NCBI GenBank assembly: GCA_013140975.1
Contig: JABFRV010000033.1
Span: forward strand, 1-39,434
DNA from: Saprospiraceae bacterium
GTDB taxonomy: Bacteria > Bacteroidota > Bacteroidia > Chitinophagales > Saprospiraceae
Reading direction: 5' to 3'
DNA: 39,434 nucleotides
The notes beneath the pieces were generated by a model, which did not search any database, was not told the DNA's origin, and worked only from the letters and a program-made list of their open reading frames with translations. How positions within the stretch are numbered: position 1 is the first letter of the stretch; each line of letters begins with the position of its first letter. Of the stretch, positions 25,257-34,759 are shown in pieces. Made by a program: the position numbers and the translations under genes.

Positions 25257-25742
25257 TCAATTTTCAATTCTTCGTTTCCAATTCTTCGTTTTCCTTGTCA
25301 GCTTTTTACTTTCTTTGATATCGAGAAATTGTAGATGAACAATATTCTGTTGATCATCATGATAATCCATTAGGACTGTGTTTTCTATAGTTATATAATC
25401 TGTAATATGATCTATTTCTTCGGTCTGAAAATAGATTGTCAACTCATCTTTCACGGCTTCAAAACCCACGTAAACTAAATCAACATGAATATTATCCATA
25501 TTGATATGGAAATTCTTCTCAACATAATCAAACAGCCATTCAGAATTGCGGATGGAATCTTCCGATTTTCCGAGGAAAACGGGTTGAGAGGTTTTTATAA
25601 CCATAAGCTTCTCTAAATCATGAGTCGTCATAGTTATGCTAATTTCAAAAACCTTATCCCCTTCCGCATAATAAATCTCTGTTACAGATTGAAAATGAGG
25701 ATGAAGAAGAAAAAGGTATAGCCAGGTTCCTAAAAAAAGCAT
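25257..25742 (-). CDS. DUF6702-family protein
   Basis: A 161-residue protein with an N-terminal hydrophobic segment (MLFLGTWLYLFLLHP), then HFQSVTEIYYAEGDKVFEISITM, characteristic of DUF6702, a small beta-rich envelope family in Bacteroidota that is often found beside an M1 peptidase gene, as here. The C-terminus (NWKRRIEN) is encoded by the start of a TTTCAAT repeat block, so its last residues may have been created by repeat expansion. Function unknown. Divergent from the M1 peptidase, with TATATTTG at 25762-25769 as its -7 box. Confidence 0.8.
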   Translation of the reverse strand: MLFLGTWLYLFLLHPHFQSVTEIYYAEGDKVFEISITMTTHDLEKLMVIKTSQPVFLGKSEDSIRNSEWLFDYVEKNFHINMDNIHVDLVYVGFEAVKDELTIYFQTEEIDHITDYITIENTVLMDYHDDQQNIVHLQFLDIKESKKLTRKTKNWKRRIEN

Positions 25743-25761
25743 AATTCAATTGATAAGAAGA

Positions 25762-25769
25762 CAAATATA
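25762..25769 (-). promoter_or_regulatory. Promoter -7 box of the DUF6702 gene
   Basis: TATATTTG on the minus strand, 19 nt before the ATG at 25742. The -33 element is not clear. Confidence 0.55.
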
Positions 25770-25806
25770 ATATCTACGAAGACTTTCGTGATTAAATATT
25801 TAAGCT

Positions 25807-25814
25807 TATATTTG
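25807..25814 (+). promoter_or_regulatory. Promoter -7 box of the M1 peptidase gene
   Basis: TATATTTG, 20 nt before the ATG at 25835. Its final G is also the first base of an in-frame GTG that would lengthen the protein by seven residues; that start would lie upstream of the expected transcription start. Confidence 0.6.
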
Positions 25815-25834
25815 TGATCCTATTTCTTAAAGTT

Positions 25835-28243
25835 ATGAATCGTTATCTTACACTTTTACTCATATCCGGCCTTCCTTTCCTGCTTTCCGCACAAAATCTT
25901 AGGAATAATCCAAGCTCTAATCACGGCAATAAATTTGAACAATTGGGTATTATCTTACCGGACCCAAATACTTACAGAACCGCTTCAGGGGCACCTGGCG
26001 AAGCCTATTGGCAGATGAAAGCAGACTATAAGATTAAGGCCAGACTGGATGAAGCTGATACCCGGCTCTATGGTGAAGAATGGGTAACCTACCATAATAA
26101 TTCTCCTCATTCATTACAATACCTTTGGTTACAACTTGATGAAAACCAGCACAGCTATAATTCAGAATTACGCAATGCGAATGGATCTGACTGGAACCCT
26201 CCATTTGATGAAAATATAGTTTCTCAAATGGATGTAAAGGATTTAAATATAGGACATGGTGTCAATATTGTTAAAGTAACTGATAGTAAAGGAAATAATT
26301 TATCCTATACAATTAATGAAACGATGATGAGAATTGACCTTCCTTCTAGTTTAAAGCCTAAAACTAAAATCAAGTTCTTTATTCAATGGAATTATAAAAT
26401 TCCGAATCGACTTACAGTAGGAGGAAGAGGAGGATATGAACTATTTCCGGAAGATGGAAATATTCTTTTTACAATGGCCCAATGGTATCCACGAATGTGT
26501 GTATATTCAGATTTTCAGGGATGGCAGAACAAACAATTTACCGGCAGAGCTGAATTTGCATTAGCGTTTGGAGATTATGAAGTAGAAATGGATGTTCCTT
26601 CTGATCATGTTATTGCTTCTACAGGAGAATGCCAGAATTATAAAAATGTATTGACAGCAGCGCAATTCAACCGATATCAACAAGCAATAAATAATTATTC
26701 AGATGTAACAGAAATAGTCACGTTACCTGAAGCCAGGTCTGCAGAAAAAAATATTTCTAAGTTAAGAAAAATCTGGAAATATAAAGCACAAAATGTACGA
26801 GATTTTGCCTGGGGAAGTAGCAGGAAATTTATCTGGGATCTGATTCCGATTACGATTGCCGGCAAACGTGTTCTTTGCATGAGTTATTATGGTAAAGAAG
26901 CATATGGCTTGTATAGAAAATATTCTTCAAAGACTGTAGCGCACACGATTAAGACATATTCCAAGTACACAATTGATTATCCGTATCCAATTGCGATTAG
27001 TGTTGAAGCTTCTAATGGAATGGAATATCCTATGATCTGTTTTAATTTTGGAAGAACTGAAAAGGATGGAACGTATTCAGAAGGTCTAAAATATGGAATG
27101 ATATCTGTAATCATTCACGAAGTTGGACATAACTTTTTCCCAATGATTATCAACAGCGATGAAAGACAATGGACCTGGATGGATGAAGGTCTAAATACTT
27201 TTGTACAATTTCTAACTGAACAGGAATTTGATAATGAATATCCTTCAGGTCGTGGACCGGCGGATAAAATTACAGATTATATGAGATTACCCAAAGAACA
27301 ATTGGAACCAATTATGACAAATAGTGATAATCTTTATCATTTTGGTAGTAATGCATATGCTAAAACAGCAACTGGCCTAAACATACTTCGTGAAACAATT
27401 ATGGGTCGCAAACTATTTGATCACGCATTTAAAACCTATGCGCAAAGTTGGAAATTAAAACATCCAACGCCAGCAGATTTTTTTAGAAGCATGGAAGATG
27501 CCTCTGCAGTTGATCTGGATTGGTTTTGGAGAGCATGGTTTTACGATATTGAACCTTGCGATATATCCATTGATTCTGTGTTGGCATATACTTTTACAAT
27601 AGATCCTGCAACAAATGATACCAATAAAACAATAACTCAGAATGTAGTTGACCCTGCTCCATTCAGTATTCCAAAACAAAAATCTTATGAACCTATTACC
27701 AAAACAAGAAACCGTGAATCGGGGATACAATTCCTGATTGATAAAGATACCTCCCTACGGGACTTCTATTATTATTACGATGAATCATTAGAAAAGATAG
27801 CTAAAGAAACTGATGTTCAACCGTCCAAGCCTTCTACTCCAAAGAAGAAACAATTAAGTGACAGTTCAACTTACGCAAAATTTAATAATTATCATGTGTA
27901 TGAAGTTACTTTTAGCAATAAAGGAGGAATGGTAATGCCTATTATAGTAATGTTTAATTACGCGGATGGCACAGAAGAGACTGAATATGTTCATCCATAT
28001 GTCTGGCGGCATAATGAACATGTTGTGGTTAAAACTTTTATTAAAAGAAAAGAAGTCCAATCTATTGTTCTCGACCCTTATAAAGAAACGGCGGATATAA
28101 ATCTTTTCAACAATTATTGGAATCAATCTGCACCGATGACTAAATTTCAACTGTTTAAAAACGTAAATGCAGTTGATACCAGACGAAGACCACCTTCCAG
28201 CAACAATAATCCGATGCAGAGAGCAAAGAAGAAGTTGAAATAG
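25835..28243 (+). CDS. M1-family zinc metallopeptidase, secreted
   Basis: About 802 residues from ATG 25835. The signal peptide MNRYLTLLLISGLPFLLSA is followed by QNL. An N-terminal beta domain (IKARLDEADTRLYGEEWVTYHNNS) matches M1 aminopeptidases. NGMEYP (about residue 394) stands in for the GAMEN substrate motif, and HEVGHN (about 428-433) with the distant Glu in MDEGLNTF supplies the zinc site. The C-terminal third has a glycine/proline-poor beta region (VYEVTFSNKGGMVMPI) and ends in a basic tail; no T9SS domain is seen. Probable periplasmic aminopeptidase. An upstream GTG at 25814 is rejected as start because it overlaps the promoter box. Confidence 0.92.
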   Translation: MNRYLTLLLISGLPFLLSAQNLRNNPSSNHGNKFEQLGIILPDPNTYRTASGAPGEAYWQMKADYKIKARLDEADTRLYGEEWVTYHNNSPHSLQYLWLQLDENQHSYNSELRNANGSDWNPPFDENIVSQMDVKDLNIGHGVNIVKVTDSKGNNLSYTINETMMRIDLPSSLKPKTKIKFFIQWNYKIPNRLTVGGRGGYELFPEDGNILFTMAQWYPRMCVYSDFQGWQNKQFTGRAEFALAFGDYEVEMDVPSDHVIASTGECQNYKNVLTAAQFNRYQQAINNYSDVTEIVTLPEARSAEKNISKLRKIWKYKAQNVRDFAWGSSRKFIWDLIPITIAGKRVLCMSYYGKEAYGLYRKYSSKTVAHTIKTYSKYTIDYPYPIAISVEASNGMEYPMICFNFGRTEKDGTYSEGLKYGMISVIIHEVGHNFFPMIINSDERQWTWMDEGLNTFVQFLTEQEFDNEYPSGRGPADKITDYMRLPKEQLEPIMTNSDNLYHFGSNAYAKTATGLNILRETIMGRKLFDHAFKTYAQSWKLKHPTPADFFRSMEDASAVDLDWFWRAWFYDIEPCDISIDSVLAYTFTIDPATNDTNKTITQNVVDPAPFSIPKQKSYEPITKTRNRESGIQFLIDKDTSLRDFYYYYDESLEKIAKETDVQPSKPSTPKKKQLSDSSTYAKFNNYHVYEVTFSNKGGMVMPIIVMFNYADGTEETEYVHPYVWRHNEHVVVKTFIKRKEVQSIVLDPYKETADINLFNNYWNQSAPMTKFQLFKNVNAVDTRRRPPSSNNNPMQRAKKKLK

Positions 28244-28443
28244 TGTAATGGAATTAGTTGGTTAAGGCTTTATAATACGCTGAGTAGTTGAAGCACTTAT
28301 ATGCTAATCCGTTCATAAGTTTTTAAATTTAGCCATATCTACATATTATATAAATAAATATATGTTTTTATAGTAATAATATTAGTCTATTCTGGGTTAT
28401 TACTCCAACTTTGGCTCATTATTTACACTTTAAAAAATTACTT

Positions 28444-28899
28444 ATGAAACAAATAAAATTTTCAAAAACACTAATTGTAACTATATTTTCAATCTTCCTT
28501 TCCATTCAAGCGCATGCACAATTTGAGCTAAAAATAAATCCAATTGCCGCACTATTTGAAGTTGCTCATATAAACGTTGAAAAAGGTATTAATGAAGATA
28601 TGTCTATTGACTTAGATATCATTGCCGGATCAGAAGTTTTGTACCTGACTCCTTCTTTTAAATACTACTTTAATCCTTCGGAAAAAGGTTCTAACAAATT
28701 TTATTTTTCCGCCTTTGTTCCAATAGGTTCATTTGAAGACAATGACTTCCTTGTTGGTATTGGGTTTGGAGCTGGCTATAAATTTGTAAGCAAGAAAAAT
28801 GTGGTGTTTGAAATTGGAACAGGAATTGGTAGAGCTTTCAATGATTACTTTGTTCCATATGCAAGATTTGGAGTGGGTTACCGATTCAATAAGAAATAA
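28444..28899 (+). CDS. Small outer-membrane beta-barrel protein
   Basis: 151 residues from the ATG at 28444; an open frame 33 nt longer exists but would bury the signal peptide. Signal peptide ends at QAHA before QFELK. The mature part alternates short amphipathic strands with turns (SIDLDIIAGS, LTPSFKYYF, KFYFSAFVPIG, FLVGIGFGAGYKF, VVFEIGTGIGRAF, YARFGVGYRFNKK) and ends in Phe-x-x-x, as for small 8-strand barrels such as DUF3575-type proteins. No function can be assigned. The 167-nt gap upstream has no clear promoter box. Confidence 0.75.
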   Translation: MKQIKFSKTLIVTIFSIFLSIQAHAQFELKINPIAALFEVAHINVEKGINEDMSIDLDIIAGSEVLYLTPSFKYYFNPSEKGSNKFYFSAFVPIGSFEDNDFLVGIGFGAGYKFVSKKNVVFEIGTGIGRAFNDYFVPYARFGVGYRFNKK

Positions 28900-28935
28900 A
28901 AAAATATTTCGATTCCATTATTCAACAAGGCTTTC

Positions 28936-30258
28936 TTAAGAAGTTATAAATTTTCTTACTTCGTTATAACTTATCTTTTTATCTGAAAAATATTCTCTTG
29001 CTTTATTTCTTTGTTCTTGAGTAGCATTGAGATGACTAAGTATATTTTCCATATGCATCTTCATATGTCCTTTTTGAATTCCGGTAGTGACCAAAGACTT
29101 TAAAGCTGCAAAGTTCTGTAACAACCCGGTACATGCAGTAATCATCATAAGGGTTTCGGCATCCGGATTTTCCAATAATTCCAATGAACGTTTTGCCATT
29201 GGATGAAGATTCGTTAATCCACCGATTGTTCCTAATGCCAACGGTACTTGCATTGAGAAAATGAAACGATCATTTTCAATTGTACATTCACTCAAACTTC
29301 TGTATTGACCATCTCGTGAAGCATATGCATGTATGCAGGCTTCCACGGCTCTAAAATCATTGCCACTGGCAAGTACAACTGCATCGATTCCATTTAAGAT
29401 TCCTTTGTTATGTGTTACGGCTCGGTGTACATCAGCCTTTGCTATCTGAACTGCTTTATAAAAACGCAGTGCAAAATCATCTGCATCGATTTCATCCCCA
29501 AATGAACCCAATTCATGTATATTACAATCTACACTTACTTCTACAAGACAATCCGGTGTATAGTTAGAAAGAATAGACATAAGAATTTCAATCTCCCGAT
29601 ACGCATCAGAAATTAAAGGCGACTTTTCAATATACATTTCTAAAGTCTGACTGAAAGATTCAAGACAGGTATTAATGAAATTAGCACCCATTGAATCGCA
29701 GGTTTCAAAAGAACACAACAATTGAAAATAATTTTCAAGTTGAGGAAAACGAATAAGTTTGATTTTCTTTAATCCCCCTCCTCTCTTCTCCATATTAAAA
29801 AGATGTTCTTTAGCATCTTCTCTCATTCTCTTTTCTAACTCAGGAATCAAGGATTTCAAAGAATCCCCATCTCCGTTCCAATAAAAATGAATCTGTCCTA
29901 ATTTTTCAGTTCCAATTATTTGGGCTTTTACACCTCCTCTGTCCTGCCAGAATTTGGCTGCCGATGAAGCAGCAGCAACAACGCTACTTTCTTCAGTAAC
30001 CATTGGAACACAATAAGTTTTTCCGTTCATTACAACATTCGGCGCTACGCTAAATGGAAGAGGAAAATTACTTATGGTATTTTCCGAAAACCCATCCAAT
30101 ACTTTTTGTTGATCTTCATTTCGATGCCAGTAACTCATAAGTTCATGCATCACGCTTTCAGGATCTTTGAAAAAATTTTCAACAATCCACTTAATTTTAC
30201 CTCGCTTATTCAGCTTGGAAAATCCTTGTATTGATTTTGAATCAGAAGAATTTGCCAT
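28936..30258 (-). CDS. Hydroxymethylglutaryl-CoA reductase, class II
   Basis: Reduces HMG-CoA to mevalonate, the committed step of the mevalonate pathway. 440 residues, no membrane anchor, hence class II. Catalytic residues can be placed by comparison with the Pseudomonas mevalonii enzyme: E89/E90 in MVTEESSVVAAAS, K285 in THNKGILNGIDAVVLASGND, D301 in GNDFRAVEA, and the flap His about residue 398 in GIQKGHMKMH. The annotation word 'degradative' is often attached to this class, but next to fni a biosynthetic role is far more likely. The ATG is 1 nt after the fni stop: a tight operon. Confidence 0.94.
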   Translation of the reverse strand: MANSSDSKSIQGFSKLNKRGKIKWIVENFFKDPESVMHELMSYWHRNEDQQKVLDGFSENTISNFPLPFSVAPNVVMNGKTYCVPMVTEESSVVAAASSAAKFWQDRGGVKAQIIGTEKLGQIHFYWNGDGDSLKSLIPELEKRMREDAKEHLFNMEKRGGGLKKIKLIRFPQLENYFQLLCSFETCDSMGANFINTCLESFSQTLEMYIEKSPLISDAYREIEILMSILSNYTPDCLVEVSVDCNIHELGSFGDEIDADDFALRFYKAVQIAKADVHRAVTHNKGILNGIDAVVLASGNDFRAVEACIHAYASRDGQYRSLSECTIENDRFIFSMQVPLALGTIGGLTNLHPMAKRSLELLENPDAETLMMITACTGLLQNFAALKSLVTTGIQKGHMKMHMENILSHLNATQEQRNKAREYFSDKKISYNEVRKFITS

Positions 30259-30259
30259 C

Positions 30260-31255
30260 TTATTTTCTCACTGTTAAATAAGATTTTGATAAAAGCAAGC
30301 CCTGCATTTGCAAAGTAAAATATTTTTGCAATGATTCATACGACTCCATGGCAGGGGCTAACAAGGCAGACGCCATTCCATAAATAGAATTTACGTTTGA
30401 CATACTCAAATAATAATAAGCATCTAAAAAACTTTTAATTCCGCCTGATATAATAATTTGACTGCATTGAAGAGATTCCTTTTCGGAAAGAATTTGATTC
30501 ATGGATTGGACCATCTGTTCTGCAGTATGACCAATTTTACAAAAAGGTTCGAAAACGTTTCTTTCTTGTTCTTTATCTCTCAACATTTCAAGTAATGCAA
30601 AATTGGTTCCTCCAAAAGCACCAAATTCTATTGCTTCAACAGAGAGTTGACTAAGTGCTTTTAATGCAGTGTAAGACATACCCTGACCTACTTCTTTAAC
30701 AATTATCGGAAAGTCAAAACTATCTAACATTCTTTTAATTGTATTCAACGGAGACTCCTTGATTCTATCTCCTTCTGCTTGCATCCATTCCTGCATCGGA
30801 TTAATATGCACAATCAATCCATCGGATTCAGTGATTGACATAATCTCCCGAATATAGCTTTCCTTTCCATCCTTCAACCATTGTTGACACTGAGCTATTC
30901 CCAGATTGGCATATAAGGGTTGAGTACTTATATATTTCCGAACTTGAAAATCAGCTATACTATCACGATTATCGATTAATTTTCGGCAGGATCCAAGACC
31001 CATTCCCAGGGAATAATCTTTGCATAATCTAGCCAGATTCTGATTTATTGTTTTTGCCCGGATTGCTCCTCCAGTCATACTTGAAACCCACACCGGATAA
31101 TCAAAGTCGTACTTTCCCCATCTAACCTGCCAGGTTTGTCCTTCTTCTGGGTGAACTCCATGAATTGGGTTATAATCAAATCTTGGGTCAGCCATAGAAA
31201 CCGGGGTATTTGATTCGAAAGCAAGTTCTATATGATCGTCTTTTCTATTCGCCAT
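30260..31255 (-). CDS. fni: Isopentenyl-diphosphate delta-isomerase, type 2 (FMN)
   Basis: Interconverts IPP and DMAPP with reduced FMN. 331 residues in a TIM-barrel layout. The signature RKDDHI is at 4-9, SSMTGG follows near 58-63, then GLGSCR, the HINPMQE motif with the catalytic Gln, IVKEVGQGMS, EFGAFGGTNF and IISGGIKS for phosphate and flavin binding. Type 2 isomerases accompany the mevalonate pathway in many bacteria; here it is the first gene of a two-gene operon with HMG-CoA reductase. Confidence 0.95.
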   Translation of the reverse strand: MANRKDDHIELAFESNTPVSMADPRFDYNPIHGVHPEEGQTWQVRWGKYDFDYPVWVSSMTGGAIRAKTINQNLARLCKDYSLGMGLGSCRKLIDNRDSIADFQVRKYISTQPLYANLGIAQCQQWLKDGKESYIREIMSITESDGLIVHINPMQEWMQAEGDRIKESPLNTIKRMLDSFDFPIIVKEVGQGMSYTALKALSQLSVEAIEFGAFGGTNFALLEMLRDKEQERNVFEPFCKIGHTAEQMVQSMNQILSEKESLQCSQIIISGGIKSFLDAYYYLSMSNVNSIYGMASALLAPAMESYESLQKYFTLQMQGLLLSKSYLTVRK

Positions 31256-31352
31256 TATGTCTAAGAGAACAATCTCCCCTTAATGTGGTTTTATTTTCTG
31301 CAAAATATAGGTATTTCTGAAATTAAGGGCAATTTATTCATATTATAATTAA

Positions 31353-31384
31353 TTGTAATATATTGTACTTTGAAATTAAATTTG
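31353..31384 (+). promoter_or_regulatory. Promoter of the OstA-like gene
   Basis: TTG (31353-31355), a 21-nt spacer and TAAATTTG (31377-31384). The gene starts 22 nt downstream of the box. Confidence 0.6.
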
Positions 31385-31406
31385 CCCTATATTAAATTGA
31401 AAAATA

Positions 31407-33227
31407 TTGAGAAAATTATTTAGAGAGATTACTACGAATGGCTTAGAAAACAGCAGTAAAGCCTATTTGTTCTTTTTGTGTCTGCTGTTTCTTCCTGAGA
31501 TATATGCTCAGAAAGATACGAGCCAAAATAAAATAATCGTTATTCACTCTGAGTATCTTAACTTCGAAACCTCCAACAACCAGGAATATCAATATTTAAG
31601 ACAAGAAGTTGTCATTCGTCATAAAAAAACCTACTTATTCTGTGATTCTGCCATAATAGTCGGTCTCAAAGTCAAAGCGATCGGTCATGTAAGAATTGTA
31701 GAAGGTGACAGCCTTCAAATATTTGGTGATACTTTGCTTTATGATGGCCAAACTCTAAAAGCAGAATTAAGGCAAAATGTAAGCCTTATTCATCATGACA
31801 AACAACTTTTCACGCAACAACTGAATTACGATCTCAAGAAAAGAATTGCAAGTTATTTTAACAATGGAATCTTAATCAGCACAGACACCCGTATAAAAAG
31901 TAAAAAAGCATACTATGATGCAAAAACCGAAAAAGCATTCTTTAAAGATAGTGTTAATATAATATTGAATAATGGAATGAATGTTCAATCCGATACGATT
32001 GAATTTGATTCCAAAAAAAATGAAGTTCAATTTCTCGCACCTACATCTATAAAAAAGGATTCATTACAAATTTATTGCGAGTTGGGGAATTACAATGTCA
32101 ATTCCAGGGTTGCAAGCTTTGACAAATATCCAATCTATAAAAATAACTCAGAGCAGGCCTCTGCCAGGCTTATCATCAATAATGAATTACAAAAAATTAC
32201 AAGCCTTTATGAAAATGCGCAAATATCAGATTCTGTTTCAACTGCTAAAGGTGACACAATCATAATAAATGATTCAACGAATACTGTTATTATTAAAGGA
32301 AATGGACTGTACAGAGATAAGGAAAGAGAAATAAAAGGTCATAAAATATTTTACAATAAAAACGATAAATCTGTCAGAGTTGAAGGAAAGACTGAATTGA
32401 TAGAAGGAAAGCAGATCATAATTGCAGATAGGATAGATTATAGCGGTTCTGATGATATTGGCTATGCTTATGGTGCAGTTATTGTAAAAGATACGCAGAC
32501 AGGTTGGCAAATTCATTGTGATACTTTCAGCTATAATAAAAAAGATAAAATCTTAATTCCTGTTGGAAAACGCAAGTATATTTCAACCCCATTGGACAAT
32601 GATACTTTGTATCTTACTGCAAACGAAATATTTTCTCAGGAAAAAATACAAGAGAATGATACATTTCAGACTATGACTGCAGATGGAGATGTTAGAATCT
32701 GGAGCAGAAAAATCAGAGGACTTTGTGATTCATTATTCTTTCATGGAAAAGATTCTTTATTCAGCTTATTTTACAACCCGGTTCTATGGTCAGACACAAC
32801 ACAATTCACGGGAGATACCATATTATTGTACATGAAGAACAAATCAATTGATAGAATTAATTTATACAATAAGTCTTTTATTCTCACTGAATCTTATACA
32901 GGCCTTATTGACCAGATTAAAGGAAGACATATTTTTTCTTATTTTAAAAATAAAAAAATCCATTATGCAGATGTCATTGGGAATGCCGAATCTGTTTATT
33001 ATGTTCAGGAAGATGGAAAGGGTTATATCGGTATGAACTATATTAAATGCAGCAAAATGAGGATAGATTTTTTTGAAGATGAAAAAATTGACAAAATCCA
33101 TTTCTACACGCAACCGGATGGGAACATGATTCCGACTTATGAAGGCAAGGATAAACGCTTGGAAGGATTTATGTTAAGGACTCCGGAGCAACCCAAAGAA
33201 TTTGAAGATTTATTTAAGTTAAAATAA
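31407..33227 (+). CDS. OstA/LptA-like organic-solvent-tolerance protein
   Basis: A 606-residue exported protein. TTG at 31407 is the only usable start: a stop lies just upstream and no in-frame ATG precedes the signal peptide, which ends at EIYA before QKD. From residue about 40 there are many short beta repeats of the OstA/LptA type (VVIRHKKTYLFCDSAIIVG, VKAIGHVRIVEGDSLQIFGD, LYDGQTLKAELRQNVSLIH, DRIDYSGSDDIGYAYG), the jelly-roll strands that carry LPS across the periplasm. It is about three times the length of proteobacterial LptA, which is normal for the Bacteroidota version. Likely partner of LptB encoded at 3632. Followed after 1 nt by the BatE-like gene. Confidence 0.85.
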   Translation: MRKLFREITTNGLENSSKAYLFFLCLLFLPEIYAQKDTSQNKIIVIHSEYLNFETSNNQEYQYLRQEVVIRHKKTYLFCDSAIIVGLKVKAIGHVRIVEGDSLQIFGDTLLYDGQTLKAELRQNVSLIHHDKQLFTQQLNYDLKKRIASYFNNGILISTDTRIKSKKAYYDAKTEKAFFKDSVNIILNNGMNVQSDTIEFDSKKNEVQFLAPTSIKKDSLQIYCELGNYNVNSRVASFDKYPIYKNNSEQASARLIINNELQKITSLYENAQISDSVSTAKGDTIIINDSTNTVIIKGNGLYRDKEREIKGHKIFYNKNDKSVRVEGKTELIEGKQIIIADRIDYSGSDDIGYAYGAVIVKDTQTGWQIHCDTFSYNKKDKILIPVGKRKYISTPLDNDTLYLTANEIFSQEKIQENDTFQTMTADGDVRIWSRKIRGLCDSLFFHGKDSLFSLFYNPVLWSDTTQFTGDTILLYMKNKSIDRINLYNKSFILTESYTGLIDQIKGRHIFSYFKNKKIHYADVIGNAESVYYVQEDGKGYIGMNYIKCSKMRIDFFEDEKIDKIHFYTQPDGNMIPTYEGKDKRLEGFMLRTPEQPKEFEDLFKLK

Positions 33228-33228
33228 A

Positions 33229-33939
33229 ATGAAATTTATTTTTGCAATAATAATATGTTTGACTTCTGTTATCAGAATTTATTCAAGCACCGATCTGGGA
33301 GTAATAAAATTTCAAGAAGGCGATAAACTTTCTGCGATTGAATTATGGAAGTCTCAACTCTTACAAGATAGAACTAATGATAAACTATGTTTCAATATTG
33401 GGACTGCATATCAGGAACTAAAAAATTATCCCGAAGCGATATTTTGGTTTTATAAATCACTTCAGATTAATCCTTATAACAAAAATACAGAACATAATCT
33501 CAGATTGACACAGACCTCAGCAGGAATTGAAGAATATCAATTACCCGGTTCGAGTCCAATGACTTTTTTCAATAAGATCGTTTATTGGGTTCATGGAATT
33601 TACTACATGGTAGCTTATGCCATTCTAATGTTCCTGGCAATTTATTTGCGAAAAAAATTATCCGGTAAATTTCTATCCAACGTATGCCTTGTATTGGCAA
33701 TTCTATTTTTTATTCTTGCAGTTACAGGATTAATCCAAACAAGATTTCAAAAGGACGCCATTCTAATGGATACCTGTGACTTACATATTTCTCCCGATGC
33801 AATTAGTGAGAGTAGAGTAAAAATCCTTGCAGGAGAAAAAGTAAAATTAATTGATCAAATAGATATCTGGTATAAAGTACAAACGAGTACTTATGATCAA
33901 GGATGGATAAATTGTGACTTTAGAAAATTGAAAGACTAA
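33229..33939 (+). CDS. BatE-like TPR/SH3 membrane protein
   Basis: 236 residues: signal peptide or N-terminal anchor (1-19), TPR repeats (about 20-95: [40 protein letters not shown]), two transmembrane helices (about 110-140 and 148-168) and a C-terminal SH3-like domain ending in [16 protein letters not shown]. This layout is that of BatE-type proteins in aerotolerance operons, but no other bat genes are near, so only the architecture is claimed. One nucleotide after the OstA-like gene, so co-transcribed. Its stop overlaps that of rpmA on the other strand. Confidence 0.78.
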   Translation: MKFIFAIIICLTSVIRIYSSTDLGVIKFQEGDKLSAIELWKSQLLQDRTNDKLCFNIGTAYQELKNYPEAIFWFYKSLQINPYNKNTEHNLRLTQTSAGIEEYQLPGSSPMTFFNKIVYWVHGIYYMVAYAILMFLAIYLRKKLSGKFLSNVCLVLAILFFILAVTGLIQTRFQKDAILMDTCDLHISPDAISESRVKILAGEKVKLIDQIDIWYKVQTSTYDQGWINCDFRKLKD

Positions 33940-34259
33940 GCTTCCTCGGCTTTTTTAGTCGCTTTCTTTTTTGGTTCTGCTACAGCAGCAACAGGAGCAG
34001 CAATAGCTTCGGGTAATATGTGAACAAATCTTCTATCACCAACTGATTTTGTAAACTTAACAGTTCCGGCAATTAAAGCATATAGAGTCCAGTCTTTACC
34101 TATTCCAACATTTTTACCTGCGTGGAATTTTGAACCTTTTTGTCTAACTAGAATATTTCCGGCAATGGCTACTTGTCCGCCGAATAATTTAACTCCTAAT
34201 CGTTTACTATTACTATCCCGGCCGTTCGCCGTACTACCTTCACCTTTTTTATGAGCCAT
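33936..34259 (-). CDS. rpmA: 50S ribosomal protein L27
   Basis: A peptidyl-transferase-centre protein of the large subunit. The N-terminus [16 protein letters not shown] and the [10 protein letters not shown]... NILVRQKG core are canonical, with no cleavable N-terminal extension. At 107 residues it is about 20 longer than the usual ~85-90: after FVHILPE comes an Ala/Lys-rich tail (about residues 84-107). Second gene of the rplU-rpmA operon. The TAG stop at 33936-33938 overlaps the convergent BatE-like gene. Confidence 0.98.
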   Translation of the reverse strand: MAHKKGEGSTANGRDSNSKRLGVKLFGGQVAIAGNILVRQKGSKFHAGKNVGIGKDWTLYALIAGTVKFTKSVGDRRFVHILPEAIAAPVAAVAEPKKKATKKAEEA

Positions 34260-34277
34260 TGTATTAAGATTTAAATG

Positions 34278-34586
34278 TTATGCTGTAATTGAATCAATGC
34301 TAATTCTGGTAAAAGACTGTCTGTGGCCATTCTTCTTCTCGAGACCTTTTCTTCTTTTTTTCTTGTAAACTATAACTTTGTCACCTTTAGCATGATTTAG
34401 GACAGTCGCTTCTACACGAGCTCCTGCAACGGTTGGACTTCCAATCTGGATTGAACCGTTATCAACAAGGAGAACCTCTTCAAAACTTACTTTATCACCG
34501 GCTTGATTGTCAAGGTGATGAACATAGATCTTCTGGCCCGATTGAACCTTGAATTGCTGACCTTGAATATTAACTATTGCTAACAT
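34278..34586 (-). CDS. rplU: 50S ribosomal protein L21
   Basis: A large-subunit protein binding 23S rRNA. 102 residues from the ATG at 34586 (MLAIVNIQGQQFKV), the normal length. Family motifs are GQKIYVHHL, VLLVDNG, GSPTVAGARVEA, KGDKVIVYKKKRRKG and KKNGHRQSFTRISI. The open frame runs 34 codons further upstream, but that region contains the promoter box at 34606-34613. Followed by rpmA after 18 nt, the standard pair. Confidence 0.98.
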   Translation of the reverse strand: MLAIVNIQGQQFKVQSGQKIYVHHLDNQAGDKVSFEEVLLVDNGSIQIGSPTVAGARVEATVLNHAKGDKVIVYKKKRRKGLEKKNGHRQSFTRISIDSITA

Positions 34587-34605
34587 GACATTTTTATAAG
34601 GGCTG

Positions 34606-34613
34606 CAAAGGTA
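34606..34613 (-). promoter_or_regulatory. Promoter -7 box of rplU-rpmA
   Basis: TACCTTTG on the minus strand, fitting TAnnTTTG, 19 nt before the rplU ATG. The -33 site holds only TTC. Confidence 0.6.
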
Positions 34614-34759
34614 GCACTGATAGCTGAATTGAAGAAGGACTTTTTTGCCTAAATTTAAAAAATAAGTCTGTTGACTAAAAATTGACAATCATTCAATTAA
34701 AATGCAAAATTTAATATATATAAATTATTAATTAATAATAATTTATAAATTAAAATTAA

